A stretch of DNA of 34,061 nt. It comes from an uncultured Pseudomonadota bacterium. Its GTDB lineage: Bacteria > Myxococcota_A > UBA9042 > CAIXZC01. The DNA lies in assembly GCA_937884235.1 (NCBI GenBank), contig CALGBT010000815.1:1-34061 (forward strand). The letters run 5' to 3'. Under the pieces are notes generated by a model, which did not search any database, was not told the DNA's origin, and saw nothing but the letters and a program-made list of their open reading frames with translations. Shown one piece after another: positions 1 through 7,422 of the stretch; positions within the stretch are counted from its first letter, which is position 1, and every line of letters starts with the position of its first letter. The translations under genes and the position numbers were made by a program.

Positions 1-124
1 CCGCTTCGAAGAGGCTGGCTACACGACCATCCTCAGCATCGGAGAGCTTGAAGAGAACCGCATCGGCTCCAATTGCGGGATGTACGTAAGCCGCCTGGAT
101 CAGGCAAGGGAGGCAATATGCTAG
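1..124 (+). CDS. C-terminal end of an unidentified protein (5' partial)
   Basis: An open frame runs in from the left edge in frame 2 and stops at TAG 122-124. The last 40 residues are visible, including GELEENRIGSNCGMYVSR and a final Cys. The stop overlaps the ATG of the following epimerase by 7 bases (ATGCTAG), the usual sign of translational coupling in an operon. I do not recognise the family. The SNCGMY motif faintly recalls C-termini of some radical SAM enzymes, but that is too little for a call. Confidence 0.55.
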   Translation, partial: RFEEAGYTTILSIGELEENRIGSNCGMYVSRLDQAREAIC

Positions 125-1098
125 TATTGGTCACCGGTGCGTCCGGCCATATCGGCTGCAACCTGATTCGAGTGCTGTTGGAGCAGGGCCACGAGGTCCG
201 GGCACTGGTTCGGTCGGATGTACGCGGCATCGAAGGACTCACGGTTGAGCAAGTCCCGGGAGACGTCCTCGACCCCGATTCGCTGGACCAGGCCTGTGCC
301 GGAGCCGAAGTCGTGTTTCATTGCGCGGCCAACATTTCAGTGGATGGATCCGTGGGAGACGACCAACTGCGGGTCAACGCCGAGGGCCCGCGCAACGTGG
401 CCGAGGCCTGCCTCAAGGCTGGAGTTCGCAAGCTCATCCATTTCAGTTCCTTGCATGCCATCTCGGAGTACCCTCGCGACCAGGCCATCACCGAAGAGAA
501 CGGTCTGGTCAAGCCTGCCGAGAACCCCCTCCCCTATAGCCGCACCAAGGCCCTGGGTGAAGAGGCTATTCAGGCGGCGGTGGCCAGAGGCCTCGACGCG
601 GTGGTCCTCAATCCGTCCGGCGTTATTGGTGGCCACGATTACAAGGTGTCGCACATGGGCGAGACGATACGGGACCTGGCCACCGGCAAGTTCCCGGCCC
701 TCATTCCCGGCGGCTATGATTTCGTCGACGTCAGGGATGTGGTCAAGGCTGCCCTCGCAGCGGTGGAGCAAGGGCGCTCCGGTGAGCGCTACCTGATCAC
801 GGGTCACTATCTATCGGTGGTGGAGCTGGCAGGGATCGTCGCTGCGGTGACTGGCAGAAAAGCCCCAGGTTGGGTCTGCCCCATGTGGCTGGCTCGGTTT
901 GCAGCCCCCTTCTCGGTGACCTGGGGACGACTGACCGGCAAGCGGGCGAAATTCACGAGTGCCTCGCTGCAGGTTCTGCGCAGCAATGGCCAGGCCGATC
1001 ACGCCAAAGCCACCGAGGAACTGGGCCATTCGCCCTACCCCGCGCAGGAATCGGTGGCAGCGGTGGTCGCATGGCAACGCGAGGCCGGCTGGTACTAG
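118..1098 (+). CDS. NAD(P)-dependent epimerase / dihydroflavonol-reductase-like extended SDR
   Basis: A 326-aa cytoplasmic Rossmann-fold oxidoreductase. The N-terminus has the dinucleotide-binding motif GASGHIG (residues 7-13), an acidic stretch near GDVLDPDSL, FHCAAN for the nucleotide loop, and the catalytic YxxxK (Y140-SRT-K144) after a Ser-rich strand (HFSSLHA). Length and C-terminal part fit the extended SDR group that includes dihydroflavonol 4-reductase-like enzymes and the hopanoid-associated epimerase HpnA. The substrate cannot be read from sequence. I chose ATG 118 because AGGGAGG lies just upstream; an in-frame TTG at 73 would add 15 residues before the usual start of the fold. It overlaps the preceding ORF by 7 bases, so it is probably the last gene of an operon that enters from the left. 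Confidence 0.85.
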   Translation: MLVLVTGASGHIGCNLIRVLLEQGHEVRALVRSDVRGIEGLTVEQVPGDVLDPDSLDQACAGAEVVFHCAANISVDGSVGDDQLRVNAEGPRNVAEACLKAGVRKLIHFSSLHAISEYPRDQAITEENGLVKPAENPLPYSRTKALGEEAIQAAVARGLDAVVLNPSGVIGGHDYKVSHMGETIRDLATGKFPALIPGGYDFVDVRDVVKAALAAVEQGRSGERYLITGHYLSVVELAGIVAAVTGRKAPGWVCPMWLARFAAPFSVTWGRLTGKRAKFTSASLQVLRSNGQADHAKATEELGHSPYPAQESVAAVVAWQREAGWY

Positions 1099-1165
1099 GC
1101 GATTCTGCGCCTCACTTCTGCCCTACAAGAGAGCGCATCCCAACAACTGACTTGCGTGGACTCGG

Positions 1166-1182
1166 CGCGAACTACTTTCGCG
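1166..1182. terminator. Short hairpin between convergent genes (possible terminator)
   Basis: A perfect 6-bp inverted repeat, CGCGAA-ctact-TTCGCG, has the stop codon of the SecD-like gene in its loop. It lies 67 bases after the epimerase stop. There is no U-run on either side, so a role in ending transcription is only possible. Confidence 0.3.
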
Positions 1183-2341
1183 AGGCAAAGAGAAGTGCAT
1201 GCAATTGGCTGTGAAAGGCGGGGAGCCCCGGCACGGTTGGCAGCAGCCACCAACCGAGAACAATCAGTTTCGATGCAGTCGTGCGACCAACAATCTCGAC
1301 TGATGACACCGCCAGGTCGACCCCCAGGTAGCCGCTGGATAGTCGCGCCGCAAGACTTCGGGCCTCAGCAAGCATCTCCTCCGGCTTGCCGCGGCCAAGA
1401 GTTATCTGCGCCCTGCCACCGTTGATCTGCTCTTTGATTACCGGGGCCGAGACAACTTCACCGTCCACAATAATGGCCAGTTTGCGCTCCACGCTCTGGC
1501 CGCTCAGTTCGCCGAAGCGTTGGCCACCTGACGCCGTGAAATTAACGGAAACATACGCCTCGCCCCATTCGTTGGAACCGACGACGGCCTCCGCTACGTC
1601 CGTCCCCGTAAGCCACGGCTCCCCATCCAGCACGTAGAGGAGATATTCTGGGGCGGCCCCTTCGAGGCGCGTTTGAGTACCGATGGCGAATGACGGGGTC
1701 ATGGATATCCGAGGTGTAATCCAGTCGACATATGCCTCCAGAAGGTCTCGCCGCGGCGCTTTGAGGAGTTGCCCACCATACCCTTGGTTCACACCTATCT
1801 GGTTCGCTTCCTCGCCCTTCTCCTTGACGTACTCCGGCAGCCAGCTGAACACTCTCTCCGAAATCGCCCCTTCCTCTTCCACCAACTGGAATCGAAGGTC
1901 AACATCTGCCACCAGCGCCTTCTCCAGGAGCATGGAGTCCATGGACACAGATCCGGGGATCCAAATGACCAGTTCGTGGCCCCGGATCGAGATCATGGCC
2001 TCAGTGATGACAAGGTTGTCCAGGCGACGGCGGAGCACACCCTGGACGCGCCCCAATCCTGCAGCGTCCAATTCCCTGCCGGGAGCAACCGTGATGGCCC
2101 TACCCGGTTCCATTGGCAGATGGGGTAGTATCGTCGGTCGCAAGAACACATGATGAATGAAGCTGGTGACCAGGGATACTGGATGCCACGGCGAATCTGC
2201 CCCGACGCTGCTCTCGGGCGGCCATGACGGATAGCCAGGCAGCAAGCTGGACAGGGGCCCGCCGGGGGCGGCCTGAGCGGCTCCTGACAGAGTGACAACA
2301 ACGACTGCGACAATGGTCCAAATCACTGTACGTCTGCCCAT
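1172..2341 (-). CDS. Exported stand-alone SecD periplasmic (P1-head-like) domain protein
   Basis: A 389-aa protein with an N-terminal signal peptide (hydrophobic residues 6-19, AQA-APGG cleavage region). Residues about 85-350 resemble the periplasmic P1 region of SecD. There is an N-terminal base-like part (VLRRRLDNL), then a head-like part with YVSVNFTASGGQRFGELSG near residue 262, LAIIVDGEVVSAPVIKEQI and GRAQITLG. In SecD this domain grips preproteins emerging from SecYEG. The six membrane helices of SecD are missing, and the C-terminus ends in a short hydrophobic tail (LIVLGWWLLPTVPGLPAF) rather than the RND-type core. It may be a free periplasmic or membrane-tethered factor derived from SecD. 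GGAGG sits 7 bases before the ATG. It is convergent with the epimerase and divergent from the small exported protein gene. Confidence 0.75.
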   Translation of the reverse strand: MGRRTVIWTIVAVVVVTLSGAAQAAPGGPLSSLLPGYPSWPPESSVGADSPWHPVSLVTSFIHHVFLRPTILPHLPMEPGRAITVAPGRELDAAGLGRVQGVLRRRLDNLVITEAMISIRGHELVIWIPGSVSMDSMLLEKALVADVDLRFQLVEEEGAISERVFSWLPEYVKEKGEEANQIGVNQGYGGQLLKAPRRDLLEAYVDWITPRISMTPSFAIGTQTRLEGAAPEYLLYVLDGEPWLTGTDVAEAVVGSNEWGEAYVSVNFTASGGQRFGELSGQSVERKLAIIVDGEVVSAPVIKEQINGGRAQITLGRGKPEEMLAEARSLAARLSSGYLGVDLAVSSVEIVGRTTASKLIVLGWWLLPTVPGLPAFHSQLHALLFASRK

Positions 2342-2472
2342 GCGTCGACCTCCATGGCCTCCCAGCCTACGGTGGTCGGCAGTCTATGTAAAGAAAGTCA
2401 GAACCGGGGCGGCCCGCGAACGTAAGCGCCGTGACCCGTGGCCCCACCAAGGCCCTACTACTGGAGGAAGAA

Positions 2473-2718
2473 ATGAAAGGAACCCTGCTCCTGCTGGCTG
2501 CTGCCATCGGCCTGCTATCCGCTCCCGCCCTGGCCCAACACTCTCCGAAGGCGAAGTTCTACGAATTCCCGACCTTGACCATCGACGGCACTGTCAAGCA
2601 ACCCACCGCCCAGTACCATTCGGCTCGGGATCGGGTTCGCTTCGACCGCCTGGCGAAGCTCAAGAAGAGCATGCTGGGGGAGTTGCAGACATCTGCGGCA
2701 GATCTTTCGCTGCGCTAG
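2473..2718 (+). CDS. Small exported protein of unknown function
   Basis: An 81-aa protein with a clear signal peptide (MKGTLLLLAAAIGLLSAPALAQ, probably cleaved after ALA). The mature part of about 60 residues is charged: FYEFPTLTIDG, then a basic stretch DRVRFDRLAKLKKSM. GGAGGAAG (2463-2470) just before ATG 2473 decides the start over an in-frame GTG at 2431, which would bury the signal peptide. A segment of the form RxxFxRLxxLKKS occurs in small exported proteins of myxobacteria, from memory; no function can be given. The stop is only 6 bases from that of the convergent kinase gene. Confidence 0.65.
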   Translation: MKGTLLLLAAAIGLLSAPALAQHSPKAKFYEFPTLTIDGTVKQPTAQYHSARDRVRFDRLAKLKKSMLGELQTSAADLSLR

Positions 2719-2724
2719 ATTCGG

Positions 2725-3432
2725 CTAGAGGGTTCGTCGGTGGAGGTCGAGGAAGGAGTCCGGCGGACACTCTTCAGCAATGCGAGCGGCGAGGCTGTCA
2801 ACTGCCATCTTGCGGGCTTCGGGAGACTCCCGATCCACATCCCAGGGCATATCAATAACTGTCACGCCCTGCTGCCGCAGAATCGACACCATGTGGGAAA
2901 TCTCGCGGTCGAGGTCCATCAGGTAACGGAGATCGATGCCGGACTCACACCGCCGCCCTTCGCGCTGCGACATGCGCGACTCAATGCGATTGCGTGAGAT
3001 CTCCGGGGCAACCAACATCCGGACACAGACGTTGGGCAACATCACTGAGGCTGTCATGGCGTGGTAGATATCGCGATAGGTATTGAACTCCCGCTGGGTC
3101 ATTCCACCATTCTTGAGTTGCAGCCGCGCGAAGCAGGTATCACCGAAGTAACTACGGTCGAGGACGGCATGGCCCTCGCCGCTCATGGCGTGCCACTGTG
3201 CCTGAAGATGCATCCGGTAGCGGGCCTGCAGCAAATGCACTTGCATGACAAAAGCCCAGCGCGCCTGGTCACCGTAGAAATCTGCCAGATAGGGATTGGC
3301 ATCGTTGGCTTCATCCGGCTCCATCTGGATCAAGGTATCATCTCCCAGGGCCGCACCGAGTTCTCTGGTCAACGAGCTCTTGCCAGCTCCGATAATCCCT
3401 TCCACGATCACTACTTTCCTGCGTCGCATCAT
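2725..3432 (-). CDS. Deoxynucleoside kinase (dAK/dGK/TK2 family)
   Basis: A 235-aa cytoplasmic salvage enzyme expected to transfer a phosphate from ATP to a deoxynucleoside. Visible features are the P-loop GIIGAGKSS (residues 12-20), the EP...NPYLADFYGD segment (about 38-55) that forms part of the substrate site, the DRS motif at 92-94 followed by YFGDTCFA, and an Arg-rich LID (RNRIESRMSQREGRR) followed by a lone LRYL segment. Length matches the family. Which base it prefers (A, G, C or T) is not clear. Two ATGs in tandem (MM) serve as possible starts. It is convergent with the small exported protein. A family relative, a degenerate thymidylate kinase, lies elsewhere in the window at 28591-29616. 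Confidence 0.85.
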   Translation of the reverse strand: MMRRRKVVIVEGIIGAGKSSLTRELGAALGDDTLIQMEPDEANDANPYLADFYGDQARWAFVMQVHLLQARYRMHLQAQWHAMSGEGHAVLDRSYFGDTCFARLQLKNGGMTQREFNTYRDIYHAMTASVMLPNVCVRMLVAPEISRNRIESRMSQREGRRCESGIDLRYLMDLDREISHMVSILRQQGVTVIDMPWDVDRESPEARKMAVDSLAARIAEECPPDSFLDLHRRTL

Positions 3433-3522
3433 GCCTTGCCCCCTCGTTGCATTCGTTCCGATTTCTTGCCAACCGCTTGCCGGTGATTGCGACAGGCTGT
3501 CCCAGATTCCGCCCCCCTGTCA

Positions 3523-3555
3523 AACAGTTGGCAAAACTTTTTTACGAAAACTGTT
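3523..3555. promoter_or_regulatory. AT-rich inverted repeat, possible operator
   Basis: AACAGTT (3523-3529) is mirrored by AACTGTT (3549-3555). An overlapping pair, CAAAAC (3532-3537) and GTTTTG (3553-3558), flanks a T-run and A-rich spacer. It lies about 100 bases upstream of the kinase start and stands out from the GC-rich surroundings. It could be a protein-binding site; there is no direct evidence. Confidence 0.3.
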
Positions 3556-3690
3556 TTGGCCCGTCGTACCATTTTCGCTGCCCCCGTGTGATCATGGGGA
3601 AATGCGGCTCTTCCGGTAGCCTGAGGCACTAGCAAAACTAACGATCCGATCGGCGCTGCCAGACCCCAACTTTCACCGCAAATGATTCCG

Positions 3691-3696
3691 TATAAT
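3691..3696 (+). promoter_or_regulatory. Candidate -10 element (TATAAT) for the FKBP gene
   Basis: A perfect sigma-70 -10 hexamer with no strong -35 at 16-18 bases (the best nearby is CTTTCA/TTTCAC). If used, transcription starts near 3703 and the FKBP mRNA has a leader of about 160 bases. Confidence 0.4.
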
Positions 3697-3806
3697 GGAC
3701 GCAAGTAACCAAGAAGAAACAGAGTATTGGCTCACCGCGTTATGGAAAAACTGCGGGCAGCCATCTTGACTTTCGGCCACTTCCCTGCTTGACTGACGCC
3801 GCACAG

Positions 3807-3845
3807 GAGGGTCCAACCCTCGCACCAGGCGGTTTCCCCGGTGCG
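3807..3845 (+). promoter_or_regulatory. Two tandem hairpins in the FKBP 5' leader
   Basis: GAGGGT-cca-ACCCTC (3807-3821) is a tight 6-bp stem with a 3-base loop. It is followed by CGCACC (3821-3826) pairing with GGTGCG (3840-3845). The second stem ends 2 bases before AAAGGAGG (3848-3855). The two stems share base 3821, so they compete slightly. They may stabilise the mRNA or gate translation; this is inference. Confidence 0.35.
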
Positions 3846-3862
3846 GCAAAGGAGGATGAAAG

Positions 3863-4288
3863 ATGGCAGTATCCAAGGGCGACACAATCAAGGTTCACTA
3901 TGAAGGCAGCCTCGATGACGGCACTCAGTTCGACAGTTCCTTCACCCGCGGCGAACCACTGGAATTCACCGTGGGCGCAGGTCAGTTGATCGCGGGATTC
4001 GACGAAGCCGTGGTGGGCATGTCAGTGGGCGAGGAGAAAACCATTCACCTGGAAGCGATTGAGGCGTACGGAGAATGGAACGCAGACGCTGTTCGCCGCT
4101 TTCCACGAAACCAGTATCCCCAGGGCCAGACACCAGTACAGGGAATGACCGTCGCCCTGGCGATGCCCAACGGCCAGCAGGTCCCGGCAATAATCTCCGA
4201 GGTCACGACAACGGAGGTCGCCATCGACCTCAATCATCCTCTGGCTGGCAAGCCTCTCAATTTCAAGATTCAGATCGTGGAGTGCTAA
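3863..4288 (+). CDS. FKBP-type peptidyl-prolyl cis-trans isomerase, SlyD-like
   Basis: A 141-aa protein without a signal peptide, so it probably acts in the cytoplasm as a proline isomerase and folding helper. It opens with the FKBP strand VSKGDTIKVHYEGSLDDGTQFDSS, then PLEFTVGAGQLIAGFDEAVVGMSVGEEKTIHL. It then has an insert-in-flap-type chaperone domain (about residues 70-120, EAYGEWNADAVRRFPRNQYP...), and closes the FKBP sheet with DLNHPLAGKPLNFKIQIVE. This order is diagnostic of the SlyD/FkpB type. The His-rich metal-binding tail of E. coli SlyD is absent. A strong AAAGGAGG precedes ATG 3863. It is convergent with fxsA 6 bases later. Confidence 0.92.
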   Translation: MAVSKGDTIKVHYEGSLDDGTQFDSSFTRGEPLEFTVGAGQLIAGFDEAVVGMSVGEEKTIHLEAIEAYGEWNADAVRRFPRNQYPQGQTPVQGMTVALAMPNGQQVPAIISEVTTTEVAIDLNHPLAGKPLNFKIQIVEC

Positions 4289-4294
4289 TGCAGG

Positions 4295-4684
4295 CTAGAA
4301 GGGGAAGGGGCCCTTGAACTCACCGGGCCGAATGATCCTTCCCTGATAGCGCCTGAGCAGCCCCTTTGCCACGGCCTGCCGGATAGTCGGCACCAGCATC
4401 AGGAACCCTACCGCATCGGTAAGAAAGCCTGGAGTCAACAGAAAGAGACCTGACCCCAGCAAGACGAGACCACCCACCATCTCCGCTGCAGGCATGCGGC
4501 CTGCCTGCAACTCCCCGCGGATCCGGCGCATGGTAGCAATCCCCTGGTACTTGAGCAGGCTCCAGCCGGCGACCCCGGTGGCAACGATGAAAGCGATGGT
4601 CGGCAGAACGCCGATCCTCCCACCAACTTCAATGAGAAGCATCAACTCGACGGCCGGAACAGCGATGAACATGAGCAGCCACAT
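4295..4684 (-). CDS. fxsA: FxsA family membrane protein
   Basis: A cytoplasmic-membrane protein of the FxsA family; in E. coli FxsA lessens F-exclusion of phage T7. From ATG 4684 it has 129 residues. A first hydrophobic segment (MWLLMFIAVPAVELMLLIEVGGRIG) carries the PxxEL motif. A second follows (LPTIAFIVATGVAGWSLLKYQG), then an amphipathic RIRGELQAGRMPAAEM loop, then a third (GLVLLGSGLFLLTPGFLTDAVGFLMLVP) with the family's TPGFLTD motif, and a basic tail. The in-frame GTG/ATG starts further upstream (to 4729) add residues unlike the family. There is no clear ribosome-binding site. A -10-like TATATT ends 6 bases before ATG 4684, so a leaderless transcript is possible; ATG 4672 is an alternative. 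Confidence 0.88.
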   Translation of the reverse strand: MWLLMFIAVPAVELMLLIEVGGRIGVLPTIAFIVATGVAGWSLLKYQGIATMRRIRGELQAGRMPAAEMVGGLVLLGSGLFLLTPGFLTDAVGFLMLVPTIRQAVAKGLLRRYQGRIIRPGEFKGPFPF

Positions 4685-4690
4685 GCCAAG

Positions 4691-4718
4691 AATATAGTAG
4701 CGGATATCGGCTGCGCAA
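4691..4718 (-). promoter_or_regulatory. Candidate fxsA promoter (leaderless)
   Basis: On the minus strand, TTGCGC (4713-4718), a 16-base spacer and TATATT (4691-4696) are followed by 6 bases and the ATG. The -35 matches consensus at 3 of 6 positions, so support is moderate. Confidence 0.35.
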
Positions 4719-4788
4719 GTGCGTTGCAACCCACCCTTGCCGAGTGTAGGCTTGACGGGTACCTGAATTCAGTTTTTGGAGGGCGCTC

Positions 4789-7422
4789 ATGATGACCCGC
4801 ACGTGCTTCCTGGTTATGGGCCTGTCTCTAGCCTGTTCGTCGACCAATGCCAACATTGATTCGTCTGGGGCGCCGGGCGACGACGTTGTCTTTGTGGCCG
4901 ACGCCAGGGCCCCGGAGGGGGACCAGCGGTCACCACATGGCAAGGAGACGTTCACCGACGATATCCTGGTGGAGGGTGACAGTTCCTGGTCTCCAGGCTC
5001 GCCCGACGTCTCCCCAGAGCTCACCTTCGACGTCGCCCCCGACCTGCCCCCGGTAGCAGATGCCGCGGAGGAGCCGGACCTGCCAGTGGGTGAAGACGCC
5101 GTTGAAATGAATGCAGAACCAGATGTCCCGGTCATCTCCGGAGCCATCGAGGAGCCCTTTGATGACGACTCCATGTCCGACCCTGCCGCGACCACTGCCC
5201 TGTGGGGTACCAACAGCACTTTGACCCCTGCTGCGGCTGGTTTTGGTGACGGTAGCGACGGCGAGTTCGCACCGGTCTCTGACGTCATCCTGGATACCGC
5301 CAACGGCCCCTTCCAGTACACCTCCGTTCACATTCCCGAGGACGTTACGGTCTCGGCATCTGGCATCGCCCCGCTTGAAATCCTGGTGCAGGGTGAGGTC
5401 GATATTGCAGGTCTTATCACGGTTGCCGGCGACAACGGCGATGATGCCCTCGGCATCGATGGCGGCAATTCCCCTCTGGGTGGGGCCGGCGTGGCGGGAG
5501 GCTCCAATGGCGGCAGCGGCGGCGCCGGTGGCCTGGAGGCCGGGACGGACGGTGAAGGCATGGGGCTGGGAACCGGAGGAGTGTCCACCGCCATCGTGAC
5601 CTTCGTCTCCCCCGGCGGTGGCGGCGGATTTGGTGCGTTCGGGGCCGACGGCATGGCGTTCAATGCCAACGCCGCTGGCAGCGGCGGACCCGACTACGGC
5701 ACCAGCGCTCTGGTGGACCTGGAAGGTGGCTCGGGTGGCGGTGGCGGAGGCCCCTACGACCGCACCCCAGGGGACCCCGCCGGGGGCGGTAACGGAATCG
5801 TCGACATCGATGATGCTCCTGGTGCCGGCGGCGGCGGTGGCGGCGGTGCGGTGGCGCTGCGCGCCGGCAGCTCCATTAACATCAGCGGACGGATCGATGC
5901 CGACGGTGGCGACGGCGGCATCGGTGATTTCTCTGGCGGTGGCGGTGGCGGCAGCGGCGGGGCAATCCTCCTGGAGACCGCGGCAGAGTTGACTCTCGCC
6001 CAGGGGCTGCTCTCAGCCCGCGGCGGCAGAGGCAACATTTGCACCGATTCCAATCAACTGGCGTGGTGCTATGGCGGCGACGGCGGCGGTGGCCGCATTG
6101 TGCTGCGCACTGGTATCCCCATGACCGACGGCATTGTCAAGAACCCGGTACCGGTACCAACCTGGGCGCCGACCCAGGGAGGCGTAGACGGTGGGACCGG
6201 GGTTGACGGCGCCTTTGCGCCCCTGGCGGACATCGAACTCGATACCAACGGCGGGCCGTATTTCTTCAGTAGCGTTACTATCCCGGCAGGAGTGACCGTC
6301 ACCGCGGTGGGAGACCAGCCGCTGCGTGTCTACTCCCAGGGCAACCTGGATGTGCTGGGCACCATCGATGTCAGCGGTTACCAGGCCGGCACTGCCTATT
6401 CCATGTGCTGTTCGCAACCTGGACCGCCGGAGGCAGGTGCCGGCGGTCTCCCCGGCCCCGGTGGTTACCGCGGCGGCACGGGCGGCCTAGCCGGCGACGG
6501 CGAGGGCGGTTCCGGCCCGGGGGGCGGTGCAGGTTCGCTGGGCTCCGGCTCACCTGGGGCTGGGGCTTTCGCCGGGGGCGGCGGGGGCGGCGGTTACGGC
6601 GAAATCGGCCAGGTGGGAGGCTGCCCGGAAGAGGCCGCGGGCGGCCCCGTCTATGGTGTCCATTCGCTGGAGCCGCTGGAAGGCGGTTCCGGAGGCGGAG
6701 GAGCAGGCTGGACCAATGTCGCCGGACCTAACCCCGGCTCGGGCGGAGGCGGAGGGGGCGGCGCAGTGCACCTGCAAACCGCCTCCATGCTGCTCATGCA
6801 GGGCACTATCCGCAGCAACGGCGGTACCGGCGGGGTCAACACGGGCAGCGGCACCGGCGGGTCCTTCGGAGCCGGCGGCGGAGGCGGCAGCGGCGGGGCG
6901 ATCCTGGTCAAGGCCCACTCCGTCAGAGATTATGGCATCTATGAAGCAATTGGTGGAGGGGCCGGGGATATCAAACAGGGCGGGGGATGCAGCAGCACGG
7001 TTGATGTGCCGGGCCAGGGTCGCGGTGGACATGGAGGCGAGGGCCGCATTCGCTTCGAAACTGACGTGCCAGTGGGTTTCGTCTACCCCGTTGACGGTTC
7101 GTTCCTGGTGGACGAATACTCCGCCGAGTACCAGAAGAAGGCGGTTTCACTCTTCTACGATACCGGCGTGGACTGCCCCGACTACGGAGAACCCGCACTG
7201 GTACCCGCTCCATTGGCGAACAAGGTCATCTTCAGCATCCAGGGAGCCCCGGGCAGCGGAGGAGTGCCCGACGCTGGCAACGCCACCCCCTGGACCAACA
7301 GTATTGATGCCGTCGATTGCCACCGCTTCATCCGCTTCTCGGTGGAGTTCAAGACGTGGGGCCCTGGCGACCCGCTCCCGGCTCTGGAGGGTGTCACGCT
7401 GCCCTTCACCTACTCTCCCTGA
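4789..7422 (+). CDS. Large Gly-rich lipoprotein with duplicated module
   Basis: An 877-aa predicted outer-membrane lipoprotein. The signal peptide ends in the lipobox LSLAC (Cys16), followed by Ser, which in E. coli rules allows transfer to the outer membrane. Residues about 20-140 are an acidic Pro-rich linker (PDVSPELTFDVAPDLPP). Two homologous modules follow (from residues 153 and 469). Each starts GxDGxFAP..D..LDT..GP, continues SVxIPxxVTVxAxGxxPL and QGxxDxxGxIxVxG, and runs into a long Gly-rich region with GGGGGAVxL strands. The pattern suggests a repetitive beta-structure such as a beta-helix. The last 120 residues (from VGFVYPVDGSFLVDEYS) are not Gly-rich and may be a separate cap. 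GGAGGG is 5 bases before the first ATG and 8 before a second in tandem. No enzyme motif is seen. Its 3' end overlaps the ABC-F gene by 13 bases. Confidence 0.8.
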   Translation: MMTRTCFLVMGLSLACSSTNANIDSSGAPGDDVVFVADARAPEGDQRSPHGKETFTDDILVEGDSSWSPGSPDVSPELTFDVAPDLPPVADAAEEPDLPVGEDAVEMNAEPDVPVISGAIEEPFDDDSMSDPAATTALWGTNSTLTPAAAGFGDGSDGEFAPVSDVILDTANGPFQYTSVHIPEDVTVSASGIAPLEILVQGEVDIAGLITVAGDNGDDALGIDGGNSPLGGAGVAGGSNGGSGGAGGLEAGTDGEGMGLGTGGVSTAIVTFVSPGGGGGFGAFGADGMAFNANAAGSGGPDYGTSALVDLEGGSGGGGGGPYDRTPGDPAGGGNGIVDIDDAPGAGGGGGGGAVALRAGSSINISGRIDADGGDGGIGDFSGGGGGGSGGAILLETAAELTLAQGLLSARGGRGNICTDSNQLAWCYGGDGGGGRIVLRTGIPMTDGIVKNPVPVPTWAPTQGGVDGGTGVDGAFAPLADIELDTNGGPYFFSSVTIPAGVTVTAVGDQPLRVYSQGNLDVLGTIDVSGYQAGTAYSMCCSQPGPPEAGAGGLPGPGGYRGGTGGLAGDGEGGSGPGGGAGSLGSGSPGAGAFAGGGGGGGYGEIGQVGGCPEEAAGGPVYGVHSLEPLEGGSGGGGAGWTNVAGPNPGSGGGGGGGAVHLQTASMLLMQGTIRSNGGTGGVNTGSGTGGSFGAGGGGGSGGAILVKAHSVRDYGIYEAIGGGAGDIKQGGGCSSTVDVPGQGRGGHGGEGRIRFETDVPVGFVYPVDGSFLVDEYSAEYQKKAVSLFYDTGVDCPDYGEPALVPAPLANKVIFSIQGAPGSGGVPDAGNATPWTNSIDAVDCHRFIRFSVEFKTWGPGDPLPALEGVTLPFTYSP
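5245..5430 (+). repeat. Duplicated module, copy 1
   Basis: Encodes residues 153-214 of the Gly-rich lipoprotein. It aligns with copy 2 at 6193-6378, 316 residues later, through shared DGxFAP, LDT, VTV and QGxxD positions. Confidence 0.65.
6193..6378 (+). repeat. Duplicated module, copy 2
   Basis: Encodes residues 469-530 of the same lipoprotein. The Gly-rich stretch after each copy is similar in layout and length, so the duplicated unit is probably about 310 residues rather than only this conserved head. Confidence 0.65.

Larger units (their letters stand above)
3433..3862. other. 430-bp gene-free stretch between divergent kinase and FKBP genes
   Basis: No convincing coding frame is seen. 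It holds an AT-rich inverted repeat (3523-3555), a perfect TATAAT (3691-3696) and two hairpins just before the FKBP ribosome-binding site (3807-3845). A 16-codon frame at 3742-3792 (MEKLRAAILT...) has no ribosome-binding site and is not called. No tRNA fold was found. Confidence 0.6.

Noticed and set aside
3433..3862. tRNA or small coding gene in the gene-free stretch
   Set aside because: No cloverleaf could be drawn, and the short frames lack ribosome-binding sites and sensible composition.
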